Of a DNA stretch of 40,609 bases, positions 1-8,320 are shown in pieces (position 1 is the first letter of the stretch; each line of letters starts with the position of its first letter). Location of the stretch: positions 1 through 40,609 of the forward strand of contig JAISNX010000140.1 in assembly GCA_031276015.1 (NCBI GenBank). The letters run 5' to 3'. The translations under genes were made by a program, and so were the position numbers. The notes under the pieces are model-generated. The model saw nothing but the letters and a program-made list of their open reading frames with translations, was not told the origin of the DNA and made no database searches. The DNA is from Azoarcus sp. GTDB taxonomy: Bacteria; Pseudomonadota; Gammaproteobacteria; Burkholderiales; Rhodocyclaceae.

Positions 1-2021
1 TTGCTGTACAGCATGACTCTCGCGGCTTCGTGCAGGTTGCGCGCAAGGGTGGAAAGGCGGGCGAATTCCTGCGGATTCTCGGCGGCAAGATTCTTCACGT
101 CGTCGGCATCGACGGCGTACAACCCGGCATCCGAGCCGTCGGCGTTCATGCTGAGGAGGTAGCGGCGCGTCACGACGCCCAGCAAGGGGAAAGTGCCCTC
201 GCGCAAGATTACGGGTACGGCGCGCTCCCCTTCCGGAGCCGGAAGCTGGATGTCGCGCCCCATCGTGGCCGTGTGGTAGTCCAGCCCCAGAAGGCCCGCC
301 AGTGTGGGCAGGAAATCGACGAGGCTGGTCGCTTCTTCGGTCACGCGCGCGGGAATCAGGCGCGGCGCGTGAATGATGCCGGGAACATGCAGGCTTTCCA
401 GGTTGAGATCGGCATAAGCCTTGGGTTTGAACGGCAAATCCGCGACACGTCCGTTGTGGTCGCCGTAGAGCACGAAAATGGTATTGTCGTAATAGCCGCT
501 TTCTTTCGCCATCTCGATGAAGCGCCCGAGACAATGGTCGAGAAAACGCACGGCGTTGTACTGGGCCTTGCTGCGGAATCCCGAACGGCGCAGTACATCG
601 TCCGGCAGGGTCTTGATTTCAAAGCCGTCGTTATCCTTGGGGATCGTGAAAGGCGGATGGTTGTCCGCAGTCTGGATGAAGGCGATGAAGGGACGATCCT
701 TGGGCTGCTGGCGCAAGAGTGCATCCACTTCCTTGAACAGCGCAAGGTCGGATATGCCCCACACGTCGATGTTGGGCGATTGCCACTCGCCTTCTTCGTG
801 CAACTGAATATCGGGAACGCTGCTCTTGAGCAGCGCGTTCATGTTCGCCCAACCCGCATTGCCGCCGACGGCATAGTGTTTGTCGTATCCGTTGAAGGCG
901 TTCAAAAGGCTTCGCTGCGGCAGGAGGAAGGGATTGCGGGTGGCGCTTTTCGTGCGCGACACGTCGGGAATGCCGGTGAAACTCGCCCAGACTGTTTTCG
1001 CCGTCCCCGTGACGGGTACGTAAAAGTTGCGCAAATCCCAACTTTCCCGCGCGATCCGGTCCAGATTCGGCGTGGGATCCAGCGGGTTGCCGTGCAGCCC
1101 GGTCACGCTGCCGCCCAGGGATTCCAGGTGAATGAAGACGATATTGGGCGGCGTGGTGAATTCGATACGATGCGGTTGTGGCGGGATGTGCCGCTCGAAC
1201 CGGGGCAGTTCCTTGCCCGTCGCGGTCGGAACCGGGGCACCCAGGTAAGCGGCAATTTCCTCGGCATGGGTTTGCACGTAGGCGAGGTCGTAGTGTTCGG
1301 ACGAGGTAGACCGGGTATCCAAGATGAAAAGCAGCGGGTTCAGCCCCAGCGCGCCCATCTGTGTGTTGCCGGAGAAGAAGGCGTCGCTCCAGCGCAGGGG
1401 CACGGGATTTTCCAGGTTGATGTTGTCCACGCGCCCCAGGCCGCCCAGCACGCACCCCACGACGACCAGCCCCACGACCATCGCGGTGATCCGTCTCCGC
1501 ACCGGCAGGGCCGGATGATCGAGCGTCCGGCGTTCCAAGCGGACAAAGCCCCAAAAGAGCGCCGCCGAAGCAAGTAACCACGCCAGGACAAGACGAATGA
1601 CCGGGTAATGCTCCCACACCAGTTGTGCCGAAATGTCGGGATTACTGAGAAACCGGAATGCGCTCGCGTTGACCCGCAAGCCCGTCCAGGCGTAGTAGCA
1701 GAAATCAATGATGTACACCAGGCCCACCGTCAGCAGGGCCACTCCCAACCATATCCGCATGCCCAATCGCCATCCCCGCGTGTTTTTCGCGTTCCAGCGC
1801 GGCGAGATCAACAGGAGCGCGGGCGGCAGCATCAAGAGGAGCGCCAGGCGCAAATCGAACCTGAAGCCGATTCCCAAGGTTTTCAGAAGCACGTCGTTGT
1901 TCCCGGAACGGGAAAAAGAGACTTCGGACGCGCCAAGCAGAAATCCCATTCGCAACCCGGCGAACAGGATGAACAATACGGCCACGCCGGACAGCAGATA
2001 ACGTAAACGTGGGAAAAGCAT
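1..2021 (-). CDS. LTA synthase-type sulfatase-fold membrane phosphotransferase (3' end outside window)
   Basis: The reading frame opens at an ATG at 2021 with a GGAG ribosome site eight bases upstream and stays open for 673 codons to the window edge, so the C-terminus is missing. About five N-terminal membrane segments lie at roughly residues 7-25, 55-70, 90-110, 135-160 and 175-195. A periplasmic alkaline-phosphatase-superfamily domain follows. Visible motifs are NIVFIHLES near residue 292 (metal-binding Glu), GTAKT near 340 (candidate nucleophile Thr), NHPPF near 456 and YGDHNG near 518 (metal-binding Asp-His). This order matches the LtaS/phosphoglycerol transferase family, which transfers head groups from phospholipids to cell-envelope glycans or lipids. 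In a Gram-negative the substrate may be a periplasmic glucan or lipid A, but that is inference. It lies 130 bp downstream of the sialidase-like/membrane pair in the same direction and may be co-transcribed. Confidence 0.85.
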   Translation of the reverse strand, partial: MLFPRLRYLLSGVAVLFILFAGLRMGFLLGASEVSFSRSGNNDVLLKTLGIGFRFDLRLALLLMLPPALLLISPRWNAKNTRGWRLGMRIWLGVALLTVGLVYIIDFCYYAWTGLRVNASAFRFLSNPDISAQLVWEHYPVIRLVLAWLLASAALFWGFVRLERRTLDHPALPVRRRITAMVVGLVVVGCVLGGLGRVDNINLENPVPLRWSDAFFSGNTQMGALGLNPLLFILDTRSTSSEHYDLAYVQTHAEEIAAYLGAPVPTATGKELPRFERHIPPQPHRIEFTTPPNIVFIHLESLGGSVTGLHGNPLDPTPNLDRIARESWDLRNFYVPVTGTAKTVWASFTGIPDVSRTKSATRNPFLLPQRSLLNAFNGYDKHYAVGGNAGWANMNALLKSSVPDIQLHEEGEWQSPNIDVWGISDLALFKEVDALLRQQPKDRPFIAFIQTADNHPPFTIPKDNDGFEIKTLPDDVLRRSGFRSKAQYNAVRFLDHCLGRFIEMAKESGYYDNTIFVLYGDHNGRVADLPFKPKAYADLNLESLHVPGIIHAPRLIPARVTEEATSLVDFLPTLAGLLGLDYHTATMGRDIQLPAPEGERAVPVILREGTFPLLGVVTRRYLLSMNADGSDAGLYAVDADDVKNLAAENPQEFARLSTLARNLHEAARVMLYS

Positions 2022-2151
2022 GAAAATCTCCGTGGTCGGTGCTACCGGAAACAGGCATCGCACAAAAGATCGATGCGGATTGAATGCGCTTCACAAAGGA
2101 CGTTCTTGCGGCGGCAACATCCGCCGATTTCCTTTGGTCATTTCGGCCATT

Positions 2152-2724
2152 CTACCGCGCCCGAGGCAATCTTCCGGCGACGCCCGAGAACACATCGCGG
2201 CCAAGCGCGGTCATGACCAATGGCACGTCCAGCAGGTAATCCCACAGATTGGAGGAATCCAGCCAGTGCAAGCGCCAGGCGAGCAGCGCGGCGAGAAGCG
2301 CGAGCGAGAAGGCATACCCGCCGCGAAGCCAAAGAAGGCATGCCAGCCCCCCCGTCAAGCATGTCAAGACAACAGGGGCATATCCCCATGCGTAGGGATG
2401 GAGAGGCGACACCCCGAAGCTGAGAAAGAAAAAGGCAAGACCCATGAGGGTGAAGCAACGGGGGTACGGCAACAATGATTGCGGCCCCCGGAAAAAGAGG
2501 ATGGAGAGGAATACGAGGGTGACGATGGAAAGATCTCCCAAGGCTCCGCGCAATACCGCCAAAAGCGAAATGCCGAGGATGGGCAGGTGCAGGAGCGCAC
2601 ACACCGCCGCCAGCGCCAATGCCATGCGTCTGGGATGGGCACGCAGGGCCAGGGGCGCGCACGACGCAAAAAGGAGCGTTATCGCCAGGCCGTAGCCAAG
2701 GGAAGCAAGGAGCGTGGGCATCAT
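2152..2724 (-). CDS. Small polytopic membrane protein, function unknown
   Basis: This encodes a 190-residue protein that is almost wholly hydrophobic, with about six predicted membrane segments separated by short Arg-containing loops (for example RAHPRRM and FRGPQS). I chose the ATG at 2724 because it overlaps the stop codon of the upstream sialidase-like gene in an ATGA arrangement, which indicates translational coupling. An in-frame ATG six codons earlier is possible. I do not recognise a family. The coupling suggests it works with the sialidase-like protein, perhaps in envelope glycan processing or as its membrane partner. That is inference from position only. Confidence 0.7.
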   Translation of the reverse strand: MMPTLLASLGYGLAITLLFASCAPLALRAHPRRMALALAAVCALLHLPILGISLLAVLRGALGDLSIVTLVFLSILFFRGPQSLLPYPRCFTLMGLAFFFLSFGVSPLHPYAWGYAPVVLTCLTGGLACLLWLRGGYAFSLALLAALLAWRLHWLDSSNLWDYLLDVPLVMTALGRDVFSGVAGRLPRAR

Positions 2725-4079
2725 CGTACTTTTTCCAGCCATGTCTCGTTGAAACGCAGGTGGCGGATGAGACCGCGGTTCCAGGTGTAGACCAGATGGA
2801 AGTCGCCGTCGGCGGCCCGGATCAGATAGGGGTAGTCATATTGCCAACTGCAATGCGTCCCGCAAAGATTGCCCTCGATGTTCCGGGCAACCGCTTCCGG
2901 GTCTGGCATTCGGCTAAGGTGCTGCAAATCTTCCGAAAGGCGCGCGCGGAAGGCGGCGATGTCGGGCGGGTTCCGCAAAAAGGACTCTCTGTCTTCAAAG
3001 CGGTGGAGAACGCGCCAATGCCGTCCTTCATCGGCGCTCAGCAGGAGCGAGAGGCGAAACCGTTTGTCTTCCACGTCGTTGGCGACCGCCAGCAAGCTGC
3101 CGTCTTGCAGCCGCAAGGCGGAAAGCGCCGAGTTTGGATTGGGCAGGTCGGTCTGCGTCAAGGGCGACCAATGTTGTCCGGCATCTGTTGTCTCGGTGCG
3201 CCAGACGCGATGCGGCGGCAGGTCATCGGTGTCGCGCAGCAGGGACACGGCGCGGGTTGGCGTCTCCACCAGCACGATGGGTTGTATCGAACGCGTGCCG
3301 TGATCCATGCGCGTGACACGCCGCACCTCGCCCTTGGGCGACAAGGCGAGCAGTTCGCCCGATTTGCCTGCCATCTGGTAATAGACGGGAAGACCGATGT
3401 CGCCATTCTCGAAAAACACCGGAGGACCCTTGACCAGGGTCGAAAGATTGAGAAAAGGCTCGGTAATGAGCCGCCGGGCGGGTTGCCAGCTCCTGCCCAG
3501 GTCGGGCGAGACGATGAGATTCAACTGACTGGCAGCCCAACCGCCCAGCGCGACGCTGACATAGACGACCCACAGCTCGCCCTGCGGCGTGACGAAGGCG
3601 ACGGGATTTCCGAGTTTGCGCACGAATCTGCCGGTATCCGCAATGGTCTGCGCGGGCGTCGCCAACACGCGCTGTGGCGACCAGGCACCCTCCCTGTAAT
3701 CGGCGGCGTAGATTTTGACATCCGTGCTTCCCTCGTCCGTACCGCCAAACCAGACGGCGAAAAGCCCTCCGTCCGGCAAGGCGGCGATAGAGGCGGCATG
3801 GACGTGCCGTGGATCGGGCTGGTTGATGACGGCGCTTTCCAGCCGGGGCGTTTCTTCGGGGTGGCTGGCGGGAAGCGGCGGCAAAGCGAAACGCGGCGGC
3901 GGCGCAAGAAAAGCGGGCCAGCTCGCCCACAGGGTGAGGCATACGATCCCCGGCAAGGCGACCAGGCGACGATACCTGTGACACGACAAGAAGCAGGCCC
4001 GAAGCATTCCGGCCATCCTGGCACCACGTCCGCCATCCCGCCCGGCCCGGGAAGAGCCGGAAAAATCCTTGGTCGCCAT
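2721..4079 (-). CDS. Sialidase-like BNR/Asp-box protein, membrane-anchored or secreted
   Basis: The protein is up to 452 residues. A hydrophobic stretch at residues 38-58 (after HRYRR) looks like a signal peptide or signal anchor, so the product is probably periplasmic or anchored in the inner membrane. The body is a beta-propeller of the BNR_2 sialidase type. Asp boxes of the form S/T-x-D-x-G-x-x-W are visible as SPDLGRSW, TTDAGQHW and SADEGRHW. An early RHVHAASIAALPDGG motif and a late DYPYLIRA motif are typical of the family. The family includes exo-sialidases, but many bacterial members have unknown substrates, so sialidase activity is not proven. The start is uncertain: ATG codons at 4079, 4016 and 4007 are all in frame and upstream of the signal, and none has a strong ribosome site. 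It is coupled by ATGA to the membrane protein downstream. Confidence 0.75.
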   Translation of the reverse strand: MATKDFSGSSRAGRDGGRGARMAGMLRACFLSCHRYRRLVALPGIVCLTLWASWPAFLAPPPRFALPPLPASHPEETPRLESAVINQPDPRHVHAASIAALPDGGLFAVWFGGTDEGSTDVKIYAADYREGAWSPQRVLATPAQTIADTGRFVRKLGNPVAFVTPQGELWVVYVSVALGGWAASQLNLIVSPDLGRSWQPARRLITEPFLNLSTLVKGPPVFFENGDIGLPVYYQMAGKSGELLALSPKGEVRRVTRMDHGTRSIQPIVLVETPTRAVSLLRDTDDLPPHRVWRTETTDAGQHWSPLTQTDLPNPNSALSALRLQDGSLLAVANDVEDKRFRLSLLLSADEGRHWRVLHRFEDRESFLRNPPDIAAFRARLSEDLQHLSRMPDPEAVARNIEGNLCGTHCSWQYDYPYLIRAADGDFHLVYTWNRGLIRHLRFNETWLEKVR

Positions 4080-4198
4080 CTTGGCCGGGTTCTCTCGTCA
4101 TGCACGTTGAAGAGCGTGGGATTCTGTCCGGGCAGGGGGAAAAAAGCAAGAAAAGAGAGATATGGTAATGTCGAGAGCCACAACATCCCAAACAGCGA

Positions 4199-4570
4199 TC
4201 AAGCTGCCTGCACGGCGGCGATGTGCATGTCGACATGGATGTCGGCATAGGGGCAGGACAATGCACCGTTATCGGCCCGTTCGACCAAACCCAACTCGAC
4301 CAGTTCGGCGGCGTCCTCATGCACGCGTTTTACATCCCGACCGAGTCGGCGCGCCAGCTCGCGCACGCCGATGCTACTTGCACCCTGGAGCGCGTTGAGC
4401 ATCGCCCAGCGGTTTGTCGTGAGGCGGGAAAAAAACGCAGCAGGGGTTTCAAAATTCAGTGTTTCCCCCATGTAGGTTTCCCGCGCCAGCCCGGTTTGCG
4501 CGCGCGCCATCGTGTCAATTATTTCCGTCTTCCAGTCGGTGCGGATGCTGATTGTCAGGGTGCGGTTCAT
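4199..4570 (-). CDS. Winged-helix DNA-binding protein (HVO_A0114/TumA-like)
   Basis: The protein is 123 residues. The ATG at 4570 is preferred over one at 4597 because AAAGGAG sits eight bases upstream of it. Residues 50-100 form a winged helix: an NRWAMLNAL start, the recognition-helix region VRELARRLGRDVKRVHEDA and a LVELGLVER wing entry. This is the signature of small DNA-binding proteins often annotated as HVO_A0114 family, which frequently act as the antitoxin or regulator partner of TumE-type toxins. No TumE-like gene adjoins it here; instead it is divergent from a P-loop ATPase across a 176-bp intergenic region. It probably autoregulates and may control the ATPase gene. Confidence 0.75.
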   Translation of the reverse strand: MNRTLTISIRTDWKTEIIDTMARAQTGLARETYMGETLNFETPAAFFSRLTTNRWAMLNALQGASSIGVRELARRLGRDVKRVHEDAAELVELGLVERADNGALSCPYADIHVDMHIAAVQAA

Positions 4571-4678
4571 GGTCTTACTCCTTTCGTTTTTCGACAAGAG
4601 ATACAGTATTGGGGCGCATCGAGCCTCGATACCTGGAAGGCGCGTGGTTCTGGATTCTTTTCTGAATCAAGCCATTAT

Positions 4679-4732
4679 AGCCTGTTTACTACGAACATGT
4701 ATAAATTAAACTCATACACGCTAAAACAGGCT
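4679..4732. promoter_or_regulatory. Inverted repeat in the divergent wHTH/ATPase promoter region
   Basis: Nine-base arms AGCCTGTTT (4679-4687) and AAACAGGCT (4724-4732) are perfect inverted repeats around a 36-bp AT-rich spacer. GCTAAAA also occurs twice (4720-4726 and 4730-4736). The site lies just upstream of the ATPase start and between the two divergent genes, a natural position for an operator of the winged-helix protein. Its function is inference. Confidence 0.4.
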
Positions 4733-4746
4733 AAAATAGAGCCATC

Positions 4747-5916
4747 ATGCTAACCACCTACCAGCATTTCCCGCGTCCGGAACTCGCCCGCCAGTACGCC
4801 GAAGCCTTGCAAGGCAAGGCACTGTTTGGCGACGCCCAAAACGGCCTGTTCCTCGCAGGCCCGCGCCGCACGGGAAAATCGACCTTCCTGCAAGCAGACC
4901 TCAAACCCGAACTGGAGCGGCAAGGGCTGCTGGTCTTGTACGTCGATCTTTGGGCCAATGTCGAACGCGATCCCGGCGCGCTCATTGCGGACGCCATCGG
5001 GGACGCGCTGGAAGCGCAACACGGCTTCGTGAAGAAGCTCGCCAAGGCGTCCGGGCTGGAAAGCGTCAGTATTGCCGGTGTCAAGCTGGATACCCGCAAG
5101 ATCGGCAAGGACGACGGCGCGACGCTCGCCGACGCGATCAAGGCATTGCTGAAAGCCGCCGGGAAACCCGTCGCCATCATCATCGACGAAGCGCAACACG
5201 CGCTGACGACGGAGGCGGGCGAGCACGCAATGATGGCGCTGAAATCGGCGCGCGATCAGATCAATATCGGCGGCCAGATCGAATTGATGCTGGTCATGAC
5301 CGGCTCGGATCGTGACAAGCTGCTTCGGCTCGTCAACAACAATGCGGCGGCGTTCTACGGTTCGGCGGTGCATCGCCTGCCCGGACTCGGGCCGGATTTC
5401 ATTGCCCATGTGGCGGCCCTTGTCGAAGCAGCGCAGCCCGCACGGGTACCCGTCGACACGGACAGGCTGGCGCAGGCATTCCAGATTCTCGGCGAGCGCC
5501 CGCAGTTCTTCATGGACGCGCTCGGTCACGCCCTCAATCCGCTTGCGAATCCGCCTGGACGTTTCGAGGATAGATTGCTGCTTGCCGCGAACGAACGGCA
5601 GGCCGTGGACGAAGCGCAAATGGAGTCGGATTACCTGAGCCTGTCGCCCATAGGCCGGGCGGTGCTCTGGCGAATACTGGAAAAGGGCGAACGCTTCCGC
5701 CCGTATGACGCCGATGCGCTCGCCTTTTATCAGAAAGCGACAGGCAGGAGAGTCACGGCGCAGGCGGCAAAGTCCGCCCTCGATGTGCTGAGGGAACGCA
5801 CGCCCTCGCTTGTCTGGAAATCGACGCGCGGCGAGTATGTGGTCGACGACCTGGCAATGCATCGCTGGTATCGACAACGGTGCGAAGCGGGGAAATGGCC
5901 GCCCACGAGCGATTGA
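4747..5916 (+). CDS. P-loop ATPase with C-terminal winged-helix-like region
   Basis: The protein is 389 residues. Walker A is GPRRTGKST at residues 38-46 and Walker B with the catalytic Glu is AIIIDEAQH at 143-151. A sensor-like strand LMLVMTGSDR follows near 185-195. The C-terminal third (about 290-389, from LSPIGRAVLWRILEKG) looks like a helical or winged-helix region. This is the general layout of STAND/AAA-type ATPases similar to archaeal-type COG1672 proteins, which act as switch ATPases. No partner gene follows it: next is a MITE-like element and then comM. It is divergent from the winged-helix gene. The ribosome site is weak. The cellular role is unknown; a stress, toxin-antitoxin or defence role would be a guess. 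Confidence 0.75.
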   Translation: MLTTYQHFPRPELARQYAEALQGKALFGDAQNGLFLAGPRRTGKSTFLQADLKPELERQGLLVLYVDLWANVERDPGALIADAIGDALEAQHGFVKKLAKASGLESVSIAGVKLDTRKIGKDDGATLADAIKALLKAAGKPVAIIIDEAQHALTTEAGEHAMMALKSARDQINIGGQIELMLVMTGSDRDKLLRLVNNNAAAFYGSAVHRLPGLGPDFIAHVAALVEAAQPARVPVDTDRLAQAFQILGERPQFFMDALGHALNPLANPPGRFEDRLLLAANERQAVDEAQMESDYLSLSPIGRAVLWRILEKGERFRPYDADALAFYQKATGRRVTAQAAKSALDVLRERTPSLVWKSTRGEYVVDDLAMHRWYRQRCEAGKWPPTSD

Positions 5917-5949
5917 CTTGTCGTGCTTCGCTCACAATAACGAGGGTTT

Positions 5950-6108
5950 TTAGAGCGGATCAACAAAGTGAAGCCCAAGGAGAACCGCCGTCATTGCGAG
6001 GCCCGAAGGGCCGTGGCAATCCAGTAAGCCGCATGGATTGTCACGTCACTTCGCTCTTCGCAATGACGATCGGTTCGATATGGGCCTCATAAAGTTGATA
6101 TGTTATAG
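5950..6108 (+). mobile_element. MITE-like element, copy 1 (diverged right end)
   Basis: The left end starts TTAGAGCGGATCAAC, and the right end, read in reverse complement, is a diverged version of the same terminus (ATATCAAC then TTTATGAGG). The interior is a long imperfect palindrome with CGTCATTGCGAGG at one side and GCAATGACG at the other. It matches copies at 8170-8320 and 39172-39330 in length and order. There is no coding capacity, so movement would need a transposase supplied in trans. Confidence 0.75.
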
Positions 6109-6210
6109 GTATTATTTACAAGGATTTGCCGTCGATTTGGCACACCAATGCCGTTTGACTTTTCGTGGAGTAGTTCATCATAATCTCGTTTTCGCCGAAT
6201 GGAGAACGGA

Positions 6211-7698
6211 ATGACGCTCGCTCTTGTCCGCACCCGTGCCCTCGATGGTCTTGCCGCGCCCGAGGTCACTGTCGAAGTTCATCTTGCCAACGGCTTGCCG
6301 TCTTTTACGCTCGTCGGCCTGCCCGACACCGAAGTGCGCGAAGCGCGCGACCGGGTCAGGGCGGCCCTGGTGACATCGCAATTCAAGTTTCCGCAACGCC
6401 GCATCACCGTCAACCTCGCGCCCGCCGATCTGCCTAAGGAAGGCGGGCGCTTCGACCTGCCGATTGCGCTTGGCATTCTCGCCGCCTCGGGGCAGATCGC
6501 GGCGCGTTCGCTCGAAGGTCATGAATTTTGCGGCGAACTCTCGCTCGACGGCAGTTTGCGCGGCATCCGGGGGCCGCTTGCCGCCGCGCTCGCCTCCGGA
6601 AAAGCGCAGCGGGCGTTGGCCTTGCCGCGCGTCAATGCGGACGAGGCGGCGCTGGCGCGGGGCGTGACGGTGTTACCGGCAAGTTCGCTGCTGGCGCTTT
6701 GCGCACATCTTGCCGGGCACGATCCGATCCTGCCGCACGTTGCCCCCGCGCGGGCGCTCGCCCCCAATGTGCCGGATCTCGCCGACGTGCGTGGCCAGTT
6801 ACAGGCGCGGCGCGCGCTCGAAGTCGCTGCGGCGGGCGGGCATTCGATACTTTTTTTCGGCCCGCCGGGCACGGGAAAGTCGATGCTGGCACAACGCCTG
6901 CCGGGTCTGCTGCCGCCGCTCGACGAAGACGAGGCACTGGAAAGCGCGGCAGTGCTCTCGCTCGGCGGCGCGTTCGACGCCACGCATTGGGGGCTGCGGC
7001 CATTTCGCGCGCCGCACCATTCCGCCTCGGCGGCGGCCCTGATCGGCGGTGGTTCCGTGCCGAGGCCGGGGGAAGTCTCGCTGGCCCATCATGGCGTGCT
7101 TTTCCTCGACGAACTGCCGGAATTCGATCGCCGGGTGCTCGAATCGCTGCGCGAGCCGCTGGAAACCGGCATGGTCAGCGTGGCGCGCGCGCAGCGGCGG
7201 GCCGAATTCCCGGCGCGTTTCCATCTCGTGGCGGCGATGAATCCATGTCCCTGCGGCTATGCTGGACATCCGTCCAGGGCATGTACCTGCTCGCCGGGCC
7301 AGATTGCCCGCTATCGCGCCAGATTGTCGGGGCCGTTGCTCGACCGGATCGACCTCATGATCGAAGTTCCCGCCGTGCCTTTTGCCGATCTGGCGACGAG
7401 CACCGCGGGCGAATCGAGTGCCGAGGTGCGCGCCAGGGTCGTGCGCGCCCATGAGCGGCAGATGTCCCGGCAAGGCGTCGGCAATGCCCGGCTGGAAGCG
7501 GGGCGGATCGAATCACTGTGCGCGCCGGATGCGGCGGGCGCGGCACTGCTCGCCACCGCGATGGAGCGCCTCAAACTGTCGGCGCGCGCCTATCACCGCG
7601 TGCTCAGAGTGGCGCGCACGCTGGCCGACCTGAGCGGTGCCGAGCGCCCCGGCACGGTGCACATGGCCGAGGCAATCCAGTACCGGCGCGGGTTTTGA
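6211..7698 (+). CDS. comM: YifB/ComM family AAA+ ATPase (Mg-chelatase-like)
   Basis: The protein is 495 residues from the ATG at 6211, chosen because GGAG lies eight bases upstream; an ATG four codons earlier lacks a good site. The N-terminal ChlI-like domain spans about residues 1-170, with GLPDTEVREARDRVRAA and NLAPADLPKEGGRFDL motifs. The AAA+ core has Walker A GPPGTGKS (217-224) and Walker B GVLFLDEL (295-302). A Cys-rich segment NPCPCGYAGHP with a later CTC follows, then LLDRIDL. ComM is a hexameric helicase that promotes branch migration during natural transformation, and homologues are widespread. It is flanked by repeat-rich DNA on both sides, so it is probably transcribed alone. Confidence 0.93.
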   Translation: MTLALVRTRALDGLAAPEVTVEVHLANGLPSFTLVGLPDTEVREARDRVRAALVTSQFKFPQRRITVNLAPADLPKEGGRFDLPIALGILAASGQIAARSLEGHEFCGELSLDGSLRGIRGPLAAALASGKAQRALALPRVNADEAALARGVTVLPASSLLALCAHLAGHDPILPHVAPARALAPNVPDLADVRGQLQARRALEVAAAGGHSILFFGPPGTGKSMLAQRLPGLLPPLDEDEALESAAVLSLGGAFDATHWGLRPFRAPHHSASAAALIGGGSVPRPGEVSLAHHGVLFLDELPEFDRRVLESLREPLETGMVSVARAQRRAEFPARFHLVAAMNPCPCGYAGHPSRACTCSPGQIARYRARLSGPLLDRIDLMIEVPAVPFADLATSTAGESSAEVRARVVRAHERQMSRQGVGNARLEAGRIESLCAPDAAGAALLATAMERLKLSARAYHRVLRVARTLADLSGAERPGTVHMAEAIQYRRGF

Positions 7699-7783
7699 GG
7701 AAACTTGCTTCGCCTTGCCCGCAATGACGAAGGGTTGGGGGGATTGCGGCGAGGGTTTCGGGCATCGAGGTGCCCGCCACGCC

Positions 7784-7855
7784 CGTCATTGCGAGGCCCG
7801 AAGGGCCGTGGCAATCCATGCGGCCTGTGGATTGCCGCGCTTCGCTCGTCATGAC
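7784..7855 (+). repeat. Core palindromic repeat (MITE core without terminal repeats)
   Basis: CGTCATTGCGAGG starts the unit, GGCAATCCA and TGGATTGCC form the middle, and a decayed copy of GCAATGACG closes it. The terminal TTAGAGC repeats seen in the full elements are absent. Confidence 0.65.
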
Positions 7856-7904
7856 GATGGATTTAATCGGCAGAAATATAAGCATTTCCGGAAACGCGCG
7901 GCTC

Positions 7905-7933
7905 AGTTTGGCGGATCACCTTTCCGCCAAACT
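7905..7933. other. Perfect hairpin, possible comM-distal terminator or structural site
   Basis: AGTTTGGCGG (7905-7914) and CCGCCAAACT (7924-7933) form a 10-bp stem with a nine-base loop. No T-run follows on either strand, so a standard intrinsic terminator is not clear. Confidence 0.4.
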
Positions 7934-8169
7934 CTGCCTACTGTCGTGATTCGACGAGCGCTTTTCGCAAAACGCTTAACAATGCGGTGATGGTCATGCA
8001 ATGTGCAAATTCACCACTAAAGAGTCAAGCCATGTGACGCATTTATCGTCGGCGATTGTATTCAGGGTAGCAATTCCGAATTTCCCCTCGCTTGACGCAA
8101 TTACCCACATGGCAAATCTCCCGCGAGAGTTCCGCCCGGTCGGGGGTTAACTCGGGGGCAACCCGGGGG
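7934..8169. other. Intergenic DNA without recognisable gene; G-tract direct repeats at the end
   Basis: No frame here looks coding. The end of the stretch (8139-8170) has three CGGGGG tracts about 10-12 bp apart, immediately before the MITE-like element. Confidence 0.4.
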
Positions 8170-8320
8170 TTAGAGCAAATCGACTTTATGAGGCTCATAT
8201 CAACTGACCGTCATTGCGAGCGAAGCGCGGCAATCCACGGGCCGCATGGATTGCCACGGCCCTTTGGGCCTCGCAATGACGGCGGTTCTCTTTGGGCTTC
8301 AATTTGTTGATCTGCTCTAA
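8170..8320 (-). mobile_element. MITE-like element, copy 2 (inverted orientation)
   Basis: It starts TTAGAGCAAATCGAC and ends GTTGATCTGCTCTAA, so the termini are inverted repeats. The order of interior motifs is the reverse of copies 1 and 3. It abuts the truncated IS630 transposase, whose shifted frame reads into its right terminus and stops there. Confidence 0.8.

Noticed and set aside
30-1577. A 515-codon plus-strand frame at the left end
   Set aside because: It is antisense to the LTA-synthase-like enzyme, which has catalytic motifs and a ribosome site on the minus strand.
2619-4250. A 543-codon plus-strand frame over the sialidase-like gene
   Set aside because: It is antisense to a protein with Asp boxes and a signal sequence, and shows no domain.
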